From Roseiconus nitratireducens (GTDB taxonomy: Bacteria > Planctomycetota > Planctomycetia > Pirellulales > Pirellulaceae), in contig NZ_VWOX01000002.1 of NCBI RefSeq assembly GCF_008629675.1, positions 496,001 through 560,000 of the forward strand: a stretch of DNA of 64,000 bases, written 5' to 3'. A program made the position numbers and the translations under genes. Under the pieces are notes generated by a model. It was not told the DNA's origin. It searched no databases and saw only the letters and a list, made by a program, of their open reading frames with translations. Every line of letters begins with the position of its first letter. Position 1 is the first letter of the stretch. Shown piece after piece: positions 9,442-17,642 of the stretch.

Positions 9442-10347
9442 ATGCCACGACTGGCCGCATTTCCCAAAGCCTACATGCAGGCGCTGTGCAAAGACGGCAG
9501 CATGACTTTGTCCCAGTGGTTTGATCTGGCTGAGACCTTGGACATCGATGGATTGGAATTCTACGCCGGCTTCCTGGAAATGCGCGACGAGTCGAATTGG
9601 CCTGGGTTCCGCCGCCAGGTTGAAGACCGCGGGATGGTCATCCCGATGCTTTGCTGCAGTCCCGATTTCACGCATCCGGACCGCTCGTTCCGCGAATCGG
9701 AGATCGAAAAGCAGAAGGGCTGGATCCGGATGACGCATGCGTTGGGCGGTCGCTATTGCCGCGTGTTGAGCGGACAGCGGCGTCCGGAGTTGAGCACCAC
9801 CGAAGGCGTCCGATTGGCCGCCGAAAGCATCCAGTCGTGTTTGCCGTTCGCGGCGGAACACGACGTGACACTGATTTTGGAAAACCACTACAAAGACGAT
9901 TTTTGGGAGTACCCCGAATTTGCTCAAAAGATCGACGTCTTCTGCGATTTGGTCGCGGCCATCGATGATCCCAATTTCGGCGTCAATTACGATCCGAGCA
10001 ACGCTTTCCTGGCCGGCGATGACCCGCTGGAACTGCTGCGGCGGGTATCGGACCGAGTCGTCACGATGCATGCCAGTGATCGGTACCTGTTGGAAGGAAC
10101 GCTGGAGGACCTGCGACGCGAAGAAGGCGGATCGGTCGGCTACGCAAAACGGCTCAGCCACGGCGAGATCGGCAAAGGACTCAATGACTACGATGCCATC
10201 TTCAGTGAACTGCACAGCAAAGGGTTTGACGGCTGGATCAGCATCGAAGACGGTGTGGAAGGGATTGATCAACTGCGTCGCAGCGTGCTGTTCCTCCGCC
10301 GCAAAATTGCCGAACACTTTCCGCCGGCCGGCTTTGAAGACGCTTGA
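9442..10347 (+). CDS. Sugar phosphate isomerase/epimerase family protein (xylose isomerase-like TIM barrel)
   Basis: A 301-residue cytoplasmic protein of the AP endonuclease 2/xylose isomerase-like barrel superfamily. Recognisable parts are DGLEFYAGFLEM near the N-terminus, HDVTLILENHYKDDFWEYP (metal-ligand Glu), FGVNYDPSNAFLAGDDP (Asp), VTMHASDRY (His) and GWISIEDGVEG (C-terminal Glu), the usual four-ligand pattern. Members isomerise or epimerise sugars and inositols; the substrate cannot be read from sequence. It sits between a dehydrogenase and a PQQ-type propeller, all on one strand with gaps under 100 bases, suggesting a shared catabolic transcript. Confidence 0.88.
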   Translation: MPRLAAFPKAYMQALCKDGSMTLSQWFDLAETLDIDGLEFYAGFLEMRDESNWPGFRRQVEDRGMVIPMLCCSPDFTHPDRSFRESEIEKQKGWIRMTHALGGRYCRVLSGQRRPELSTTEGVRLAAESIQSCLPFAAEHDVTLILENHYKDDFWEYPEFAQKIDVFCDLVAAIDDPNFGVNYDPSNAFLAGDDPLELLRRVSDRVVTMHASDRYLLEGTLEDLRREEGGSVGYAKRLSHGEIGKGLNDYDAIFSELHSKGFDGWISIEDGVEGIDQLRRSVLFLRRKIAEHFPPAGFEDA

Positions 10348-10439
10348 ACCGTACCGAATGATTCGCTTCGTCTAGGCCCGCTTCGCTTCCCCATTTTCTA
10401 TCATCTAACGATCACCGCATTGCATCGAAGGAAAACCTG

Positions 10440-11732
10440 ATGTCACCTATTTCGACCCGTCGCGTCCTGTTTCATGTGGTCGCTTTCGCCTTGACGGTCG
10501 GCAGCGTCCCGACGGCCCAAGCTGAAGACTGGACTCAATGGCGCGGCGCCCACCGGGACAATCGTTCGCCGGAGACCGGGTTGTTCGGTCAATGGAAAGC
10601 AGGCGGCCCGCCGCTGGTTTGGACCGCAGAGGGTCTGGGCGGTGGGTATGCCAGCGTGTCCGTGGTCGGCAATCGCATTTACACGACCGGCAACTTTGAC
10701 GACAACCAATCGGTGATCGCCATCGATGCAACCGATGGCAGCGTGCTGTGGAAGCAACCGGTGACCAGCGGAGCTCCCAAACACGGATACGAAGGAAGCC
10801 GATCGACGCCGACGATCGACCAGGATCGACTGTACGTTGTCACCAGCGACGGACGAATTGTTTGTCTAAACACCGCGGACGGATCCGAACGCTGGAGCCG
10901 AGACTTCGACGATTGGAATGGCAAAATGATGAGCGTCTGGGGATTCAGCGAATCACCGCTGGTCGACGGAGAGCGTGTCCTCTGTACCCCCGGAGGCCCC
11001 CAGGCGTTGATGGTTTGCTTGGACAAGTTGACCGGTCAAGAGATTTGGAAGGCCAGCTTGAAGTCCGAAGACACGCAGGATGACTTGAAGGCCGGTGCGG
11101 GCTATTCGTCAGCGGTGATCTCCAATGGCGGAGGCGTCAAACAATACGTGCAGCTGGTCGGAAAAGGCCTGATCGGTGTGCGCGCCGACGACGGGCAAAT
11201 CCTGTGGCGCTACAGTCGCGTCGCCAACACCACCGCCAATATCCCAACGCCCATCGTCGACGGTGACTTCGTTTTCACCAGCACCGCCTACGGCACCGGA
11301 TCTGCCCTGCTGAAATTGGCCGCCGATGGCCGGGGCGGCGTGACCGCCAATGAAGTTTACTGGTTGGACGCGGGCGAATTGCAAAACAAGCACGGCGGGA
11401 TGACCCTGGTCGACGGCTACATCTACTGCGGTCATGGCAACGGAAACGGGTTGCCGATCTGTGTCGAAATGGCGACCGGGAAGACGGCTTGGGGACCGGA
11501 ACGCGCCGAGGGAAAGGGTGAAACCAGCATGGTTTACGCCGACGGTCATCTGGTGATGCGCCGCCAAGACGGAACAATTATGCTGGTCGAAGCGACACCT
11601 CGCGGGTTTACGTTGGTTCAATCCTTCAAGCCGGAGTTCCAAGACAAGGAAAGTTGGGCCCACCCGGTTATTGCCAATGGCCGATTGTATCTGCGAGAGC
11701 AGGCCAAGTTGATGTGTTATGATGTGAAGTGA
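10440..11732 (+). CDS. Secreted PQQ-like beta-propeller protein
   Basis: A 430-residue protein with a signal peptide (cleavage near PTAQAED) followed by repeated propeller blades with the pattern of a strand, a Gly-Asp or Asp-Gly turn, then LxW: examples are IAIDATDGSVLWKQP, VCLNTADGSERWSRD, VCLDKLTGQEIWKAS and GVRADDGQILWRYS. This is the PQQ/BamB-like repeat. There is no visible dehydrogenase active site, so a binding or scaffold role outside the cytoplasm is as likely as an enzymatic one. The ATG at 10440 is preceded by GAAGGAAAA. The opening WTQWRGAHRDNRSPETGLF is typical of the many planctomycete propellers of this type. Confidence 0.9.
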   Translation: MSPISTRRVLFHVVAFALTVGSVPTAQAEDWTQWRGAHRDNRSPETGLFGQWKAGGPPLVWTAEGLGGGYASVSVVGNRIYTTGNFDDNQSVIAIDATDGSVLWKQPVTSGAPKHGYEGSRSTPTIDQDRLYVVTSDGRIVCLNTADGSERWSRDFDDWNGKMMSVWGFSESPLVDGERVLCTPGGPQALMVCLDKLTGQEIWKASLKSEDTQDDLKAGAGYSSAVISNGGGVKQYVQLVGKGLIGVRADDGQILWRYSRVANTTANIPTPIVDGDFVFTSTAYGTGSALLKLAADGRGGVTANEVYWLDAGELQNKHGGMTLVDGYIYCGHGNGNGLPICVEMATGKTAWGPERAEGKGETSMVYADGHLVMRRQDGTIMLVEATPRGFTLVQSFKPEFQDKESWAHPVIANGRLYLREQAKLMCYDVK

Positions 11733-11829
11733 GGGGCGGCTCTCCCCCACGCCCGCCTTCCCGCTCCCTGTCCCACCTGTGCGAATTCCCCGGACCGCGA
11801 GCGGATTGCCGACTCGCGACCACCCGCCG

Positions 11830-13902
11830 ATGAACGATTTCCCCCACCACCGACTTTCTTTCGGACGTCCAGTCACCGGTCCCTCCACGGCCGCGGCGGA
11901 CCGCTTGGCGCAGCCGTCGGTTCGCTGCAAACGGCTGGCCACGTCGGTGCTGTTTGGGCTAGCGGTTGTACTCGCGGTCGGTCTGGCAGTCGGCGTGAGC
12001 AGTCCAGACGCCGATGCCCAGGAACCGAGTTCGCAAGGATCGAGCACCGCAACGCAGCAATCGTCCGACGCGACAGCAGACCAGGCCGAATCAAGAACGC
12101 CGCAGACGTCCAATTTCGTCGCCAATGTGGCCCCGTTTCTCGCCACGCACTGCCTGGATTGTCATTCCGAGGGTGGTGCCGAAGGCGGTGTGGCGTTGGA
12201 CAAGTACGAAGACTCGGCCAACGTGCAATCGGATTACGAGTTCTGGGAAAAGGTGATTCGGCTGATCAACGCCCATCAGATGCCGCCGGCCGATCATCCG
12301 CAGCCCAGCGCTGACGAAGTGGCCAGCGTCTCGTCCGCGATCGAGGCCGAGTTGGCCACGTTTGATTGCGGTGCCGAGAGTCACCCTGGCCGAGTGAGCA
12401 TCCAACGGCTGAACAAAGCCGAATACGACAACACCATCCGAGACCTGGTTGGTCTGGATCTACAGCTCGCCAAAGACTTCCCCTCCGACGACGTTGGCAA
12501 CGGCTTTGACAACATCGGGAGCGTCCTGACGATCCCGCCGATCTTGTTGGAAAAATACTTGGACGCCGCCACCGTGGTGGCCGATCGCGTGATTGAGAAT
12601 GAATCGGCTCGCGCGATGGTCTTCCCCTACACCCCGGCCTCGGATGAGGAGCGAGTTGAAACCGCACAGCGCAACGTTCGGTCCTTTGCCGAGCGGGCGT
12701 ATCGCCGACCTCTGAAGGAAGAGGAGTCTGACCGTCTGTTACAAATCATGCGTTTGGCCTGGCAACGAGACCTTGGCGAGGAAGAGATTCTGAAAACCGT
12801 GGTGGCAGCAATCCTGTCGAACCCGAATTTCATTTTCCGCGTCGAACAGGATCCGTCGCCCGAGGACGAAGACGGCATTCGGGCCTTGGACGGCTACGAA
12901 CTGGCGTCTCGGCTGTCCTACTTTCTGTGGAGCAGCATGCCGGACCAGCGGCTGTTCGAATTGGCCGCTAGCGGAGAGCTGACCCGTCACGAAGTTCTGG
13001 CTGCGGAAGCCAAGCGGATGCTGGCCGATCCAAAATCGCAGGCATTGGTCGACAACTTTGCCGGTCAATGGTTGCAGCTTCGTGACGTGTCACGGTTGAT
13101 GCCGGATCCGAACAAGTTTCCCGACTTTGACGGAGAACTGCGGGCGGCGATGCGTCGCGAGACCGAGCTGTTCTTCCAAACGATGATTCAGGAAGATCGC
13201 AGCGTGCTGGAGTTTTTGGACGCCGATTTCACCTTCGTCAACGAACGGCTTGCCCGGCACTACGGGATCCCGGAAGTTGCGGGAGAGGATTTTCAACGCG
13301 TTCCGTTGGCCGATGGGCGTCGGGGTGTACTGACGCACGCGAGCATCCTGATGTTGACCTCCAACCCCACCCGCACTTCACCGGTCAAACGCGGCAAATG
13401 GATTTTGGAGAACATCCTGGCGGAACCGCCGCCGCCGCCGCCGGCAAACGTGCCGGAGTTGGAAGAGGGAACGGAAACCCTGGGCACGTTGCGAGAACAG
13501 ATGGAGCAACACCGGGCGAATGAATCCTGTGCCGTTTGCCACCGGACGATGGACGCACTGGGCTTCGGTCTAGAATCTTTCGATGCGATCGGTGCCTGGC
13601 GTGCGAAAGACGGCGAATTTGACATCGACACGTCGGGCGAACTGCCGGGCGGTCGTCAATTCGACGGGGCGGCGGATTTGATGCGGATTCTGCTAGATGA
13701 AAAGAAGGACCAGTTCTGTCGCTGCTTGTCAGAAAAGATGTTGACGTACGCACTCGGACGTGGGTTGCGATCGTATGACCGCTGCACTGTCAAGGATTGT
13801 GTGGCGACGCTGAGAGCACAGGACTATCGATTCTCCGCATTGGTGACAGCGATTGTGACCAGTGACCCGTTCACGTTAAGAGAACTTGCGAGGGAAGAAT
13901 GA
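11830..13902 (+). CDS. PSCyt1-DUF1587-DUF1595-DUF1592-DUF1588-DUF1585 secreted cytochrome-like protein
   Basis: A 690-residue exported protein. After a signal/anchor segment (about residues 36-57) and a Ser/Thr/Gln-rich linker comes a single haem motif CLDCH (Cys108, Cys111, His112). Ordered domains follow: DUF1587 (RLNKAEYDNTIRDLVGLDLQ), DUF1595 (FAERAYRRPLKEEESDRLL), DUF1592 (YELASRLSYFLWSSMPDQRL), DUF1588 (THASILMLTSNPTRTSPVKR, with a second cysteine motif CAVCH) and DUF1585 (MLTYALGRGLRSYDRCTVKD). This is the second large class of planctomycete cytochrome-like proteins. Its stop overlaps the DUF1552 start by four bases (ATGA), so translation is probably coupled. The ATG at 11830 is preferred over a GTG at 11779. 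The reaction is unknown. Confidence 0.93.
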   Translation: MNDFPHHRLSFGRPVTGPSTAAADRLAQPSVRCKRLATSVLFGLAVVLAVGLAVGVSSPDADAQEPSSQGSSTATQQSSDATADQAESRTPQTSNFVANVAPFLATHCLDCHSEGGAEGGVALDKYEDSANVQSDYEFWEKVIRLINAHQMPPADHPQPSADEVASVSSAIEAELATFDCGAESHPGRVSIQRLNKAEYDNTIRDLVGLDLQLAKDFPSDDVGNGFDNIGSVLTIPPILLEKYLDAATVVADRVIENESARAMVFPYTPASDEERVETAQRNVRSFAERAYRRPLKEEESDRLLQIMRLAWQRDLGEEEILKTVVAAILSNPNFIFRVEQDPSPEDEDGIRALDGYELASRLSYFLWSSMPDQRLFELAASGELTRHEVLAAEAKRMLADPKSQALVDNFAGQWLQLRDVSRLMPDPNKFPDFDGELRAAMRRETELFFQTMIQEDRSVLEFLDADFTFVNERLARHYGIPEVAGEDFQRVPLADGRRGVLTHASILMLTSNPTRTSPVKRGKWILENILAEPPPPPPANVPELEEGTETLGTLREQMEQHRANESCAVCHRTMDALGFGLESFDAIGAWRAKDGEFDIDTSGELPGGRQFDGAADLMRILLDEKKDQFCRCLSEKMLTYALGRGLRSYDRCTVKDCVATLRAQDYRFSALVTAIVTSDPFTLRELAREE

Positions 13903-15254
13903 GTATCCAAACCAGCCGACGGACCCGCCGAACCGTGCTCCGAGGGCTGGGCGTCTCACTGGCGTTGCCCTGGATGGAATCGCTTGCCCCGCGCGCGATC
14001 GCCGGCGCCGCGACGCCCTCCGCACCGCCACGGCGGATGGCCTTCATGTTCGTCCCCAACGGGGTCCATCTTCCCGATTGGACGCCGCATCGCGAAGGCT
14101 ATGGATTCGACCTGCCGCATATTCTTTCGCCCCTGGCCTCGGTCCAGGACGACGTGATGGTCCTAAGTGGACTGACCCACGACAAGGGTCGGGCCAACGG
14201 TGACGGTGCCGGTGACCACGCCCGCAGCGCTTCGGTGTTCCTGACCGGGGCTCAACCACGCAAAACGGCCGGAGAGAATATCCGGTCGGGGGTGTCTGTC
14301 GATCAGGTCGCCGCTCAAGCGGCCGGGGCCGCCACCCGTTTCGCTTCGCTGGAGCTTGGCTGTGAAGCCGGGCGTAGCGCCGGTAACTGCGACAGTGGCT
14401 ACAGCTGTGCCTACTCCTCCAACATCTCATGGTCATCCGAATCAACACCGGTCGGAAAGGAAACGAACCCTCGACTGGTCTTTGAGCGTCTGTTCGGTGA
14501 CGGCACGCCCAGAAAACATGACAAGCATGCCGCCGCTCGCGAGGAGATGAAAAAGAGCATCCTGGATTTCATTTCCGATGACGCCCGAAAATTGCAGAAC
14601 CAGTTGGGACGTAACGACCAGCAAAAGCTGGACGAATTCCTTTACGGGGTCCGCGAAGTCGAGCGCCGGATCGAGCGCAGCGACGAGGACCCGAAAATCT
14701 CCGTGGACGTCGAGTATCCAATTCCCAAGGGTACCCCTAGCGACTACGCAGAGCACATTCGGCTGATGTGCGACATGATGGTGTTGGCGTTTCAGACCGA
14801 TCGGACGCGAATTGCGACTTGCATGTTCGCCGACGCCGGCAGCAATCGCAGTTATCGACACATCGATGTTCCGGACGGACACCACGACCTTTCCCATCAC
14901 CGCGGTGATGCCGCCAAGCATGCGAAGATTCGCGAAATCAACCGCTTTCACGTCGCCCAGCTGGCCTACTTCCTGCAACGGCTGAAGGCGACGCCCGAGG
15001 GCAACGGCACCCTGTTGGACCACTCGATGATTTGCTATGGCAGTGCGATCAGTGATGGCGATCGTCACAACAACGAGAACCTGCCGGTGTTGCTAGCCGG
15101 CCACGGCGGCGGATCGTTGGACATGGGACGTCACGTCCGCGTCCGCTCCGAGACGCCGATGTGCAACCTTTTCCTGTCGATGCTGGACCGGTTCGGGACC
15201 CCGGTCGATTTCGTCGGCGACAGCACCGGACGAATTTCGGAGTTGCAGATCTGA
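13899..15254 (+). CDS. DUF1552 family secreted protein
   Basis: A 451-residue protein with a twin-arginine-like signal (RRTRRTVLRGLGVSLALPW). DUF1552 motifs are clear: RRMAFMFVPNGVHLPDW, LSGLTHDKG, FLTGAQPRKT, EYPIPKGTPSDYAEHIRLMC, HHDLSHHRGD and SMICYGSAISDGDRHNNENL. The family is regarded as related to DUF1501 and is almost always next to a DUF1592-type gene, as here. It overlaps the preceding gene by four bases, and its stop shares one base with the start of the HEAT-repeat gene (TGATG at 15252-15256). Substrate and partner chemistry are unknown; export by Tat would mean it folds before leaving the cytoplasm. Confidence 0.93.
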   Translation: MSIQTSRRTRRTVLRGLGVSLALPWMESLAPRAIAGAATPSAPPRRMAFMFVPNGVHLPDWTPHREGYGFDLPHILSPLASVQDDVMVLSGLTHDKGRANGDGAGDHARSASVFLTGAQPRKTAGENIRSGVSVDQVAAQAAGAATRFASLELGCEAGRSAGNCDSGYSCAYSSNISWSSESTPVGKETNPRLVFERLFGDGTPRKHDKHAAAREEMKKSILDFISDDARKLQNQLGRNDQQKLDEFLYGVREVERRIERSDEDPKISVDVEYPIPKGTPSDYAEHIRLMCDMMVLAFQTDRTRIATCMFADAGSNRSYRHIDVPDGHHDLSHHRGDAAKHAKIREINRFHVAQLAYFLQRLKATPEGNGTLLDHSMICYGSAISDGDRHNNENLPVLLAGHGGGSLDMGRHVRVRSETPMCNLFLSMLDRFGTPVDFVGDSTGRISELQI

Positions 15255-17554
15255 TGCGAGCGCGATTCGTTCTGGCTCTCTCCCTCTGTCTAACCACCGT
15301 CGATTTTGCTCCCGCGGACGATCCCCCCGAAACCACAATCGAATCTCTGGCGGCGGATCTAGAGAGCGTCGAATTGGAAACCCGCCGCGACGCGGCTTAC
15401 TCGTTGGCAAAGCTGGGTCCTGATTCGCGACCGGCCCTGGACGCGTTGATTCACGGGCTGGCCGATCGTGACGAGCAGGTTTGGATGCAATCCGCCATGG
15501 CGATTGCCCGGATTGGCCCCGGAGCCGACTCGGCAATCAATTCGCTGATCGAAAATCTGGCTGACAGAGATGAACAACGACGCTACCGGGCGGCGTGGGT
15601 GCTTTCCCGCATCGGTTCGGCTTCCATCGATCCTCTGATTTCCGCCGCCCAGGACGAGTCCACGCAACGACGCGTTGCGGCGTTGGATGCGATGGGCTGG
15701 ATGGCCGACGACTCCCGCCGAGTGATCCCCACGCTAGCGGCCGCACTGAATGACGATCAGGACGAAATCCGCCAGCAGGCCGCGCGATCATTGGTTCGGT
15801 TGGGCGAGTCCGCTTGTGACGTGCTTGCGACAGCCCTCACCAATGACGACTCGCAAGTCAAAACGATCGCCGCAGAAGGGTTGGCGAATTGTGGGCCGCT
15901 GTCTGAATCGACGCGGCAGACCTTGTTGGAAATGACCGCGGACGAAGATCCCAACCTGCGAGCGGCTTCGCTCACGGCGCTGGCTGGCTCTGGAATCTCT
16001 GAAGCACGGCTGGTCGATTTGTTGACCACAGCGGTTGCCGACTCGCAGCACCAGGTCCGCAGCGCGGCGATCGCGTCCTTGCATCGCTTGGGACCGAATG
16101 CTTCCATCGCGATGAACCGCCTGCGGAAAATGCTGTCCGATCCAGATTCAAGCATTAGATCCGGAGCGGCGTTCGCCCTCGGTTCGCTGGGCGCGGGAGC
16201 CCTCCCCGCCAGCGATGCGCTGATTGAAGCGTTGAAAAAGGAATCGTCACCGAATTCGGAGGTCGCGCGGGCGCTCGGACGAATCGGACCGGGCGTCGTT
16301 CCCGCGTTGCTTCGCGCTGCGGCGGATCCCGAACAATCCGCCGACCGGTTGGCGGTCGCTTTGGCGAACATCGGTCCGCTCGCGACCGAGCCACTGATCG
16401 ACGCATTGCGCGATGCGTCAACGGAAGCGAGGGTCAGTGCCGCCCAGGCTCTGGCGGAGATGTCTCCGGTACCGGCCGACGCGTTGCCCGAACTGGTGAA
16501 ATGTCTTGACGATCCCTCTCCGGAACTTCGCCGCGCGAGTCTGGTCGCGATGGGTCGCGTGCGTGTCGTGCCCGACGCGACCACGGTGCGGTTGGCCAAG
16601 CTGGTCGAGGACGCCGACGACCGGGTCCGTTCGGCCGCTGTGTTCGCGGTCGCCACCCACGGGCCCGCCGATACGACCCTGCCGATGTTGATTCGGGCGC
16701 TCGAAGACGACAGCCCGAAGGTGCGTCGTCGCGCGATCGATGGTTTGCAGGCTCTCGGCGAAGCCGCTGCCCGGGCGGTGAAACCTCTCCGCGTCGCTTT
16801 GAAAGATTCGGATCCAGGCGTTCGGCAAAGTGCCGCCGGCACGCTTGGTAGCCTGGGGGACGCTGCGGAGGACGCTTCCGACGATCTGCTGAACTTGCTT
16901 TCCGATCCCGAAATTGAAGTTCGAATATCGGCCGCAACGTCACTGGGGCAGATCGGGACACATTCGCCGGAGATCTGCCAGGCACTGGGCGAGCTGCTGG
17001 ACGACCAGGAAGAACTCGTCTTGATGGCCGCTTTGGGGTCGTTGTCTGAAATTGGTCCTGACGCGGCGGACAGCGTGCCAACCGTTTTGCCCTTGCTCCG
17101 TGATCCCCGCCCTTCGGTTCGCTCGGCCGCGGTGAAGTGCCTGGCTCGGATCGAATCGGATCGGTCAAAGTCGGTCACGCACTTGATCACCGCGCTCGAG
17201 GACGAGGACTGGACCGTGCGACGGGACGCGGCCGGAGCTCTCGGGGAACTCGGATCAGACGCGCGTGCAGCGGTTCCGACGTTGTTCGAATTGCTGGCTA
17301 GCGAACAGGACGAAGATGCCGCGCGCGGGGCGTTGCGCTCCATCGACGATGCCGGACCGGAGGCTGTGCCGGTGCTGATCGACGGTTTGCAATCCGAAGA
17401 CCGCCGGCGTCGTTATTACGCCTTGTTCTTGTTGGGAAAGGTCGGTCCAGATGCCAAAGAGGCCCTTCCAATTCTGAAACGGTTGCGTGACGAAACCGAT
17501 AGTGAACGTTTCCGCGGCTCTTACCAGCGGGCCATCGACGCGATCGAAAAATGA
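15254..17554 (+). CDS. Secreted HEAT-repeat protein
   Basis: A 766-residue protein made of a signal peptide (MRARFVLALSLCLTTVDFA) and about twenty tandem helical repeats of roughly 37 residues. Typical units are TRRDAAYSLAKLGPDSRPAL, VRSAAIASLHRLGPNASIAM and VRRDAAGALGELGSDARAAV; this is the HEAT/PBS-lyase type. Such arrays bind proteins rather than catalyse. The ATG at 15254 shares one base with the preceding DUF1552 stop, so the start is fixed by coupling although the frame is open upstream. Position in this operon suggests it is a scaffold for the PSCyt1 and DUF1552 proteins outside the cytoplasm; that is inference. The gene ends 88 bases from the convergent kinase gene. Confidence 0.88.
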   Translation: MRARFVLALSLCLTTVDFAPADDPPETTIESLAADLESVELETRRDAAYSLAKLGPDSRPALDALIHGLADRDEQVWMQSAMAIARIGPGADSAINSLIENLADRDEQRRYRAAWVLSRIGSASIDPLISAAQDESTQRRVAALDAMGWMADDSRRVIPTLAAALNDDQDEIRQQAARSLVRLGESACDVLATALTNDDSQVKTIAAEGLANCGPLSESTRQTLLEMTADEDPNLRAASLTALAGSGISEARLVDLLTTAVADSQHQVRSAAIASLHRLGPNASIAMNRLRKMLSDPDSSIRSGAAFALGSLGAGALPASDALIEALKKESSPNSEVARALGRIGPGVVPALLRAAADPEQSADRLAVALANIGPLATEPLIDALRDASTEARVSAAQALAEMSPVPADALPELVKCLDDPSPELRRASLVAMGRVRVVPDATTVRLAKLVEDADDRVRSAAVFAVATHGPADTTLPMLIRALEDDSPKVRRRAIDGLQALGEAAARAVKPLRVALKDSDPGVRQSAAGTLGSLGDAAEDASDDLLNLLSDPEIEVRISAATSLGQIGTHSPEICQALGELLDDQEELVLMAALGSLSEIGPDAADSVPTVLPLLRDPRPSVRSAAVKCLARIESDRSKSVTHLITALEDEDWTVRRDAAGALGELGSDARAAVPTLFELLASEQDEDAARGALRSIDDAGPEAVPVLIDGLQSEDRRRRYYALFLLGKVGPDAKEALPILKRLRDETDSERFRGSYQRAIDAIEK

Positions 17555-17642
17555 TCGCAGAGTCGATCGAATCGGCCGCGGATGGTTCGCGCGGAAAGTC
17601 GGTCAAGAGACTTGACGATCCAGCGTCAGCGATCGTGCCCGA

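Noticed and set aside
15757..17343. Minus-strand open frame of 528 codons antisense to the HEAT-repeat gene
   Set aside because: The translation is Ser/Ala/Arg-rich and mirrors the repeats on the other strand; the plus-strand frame has a signal peptide and regular repeats.
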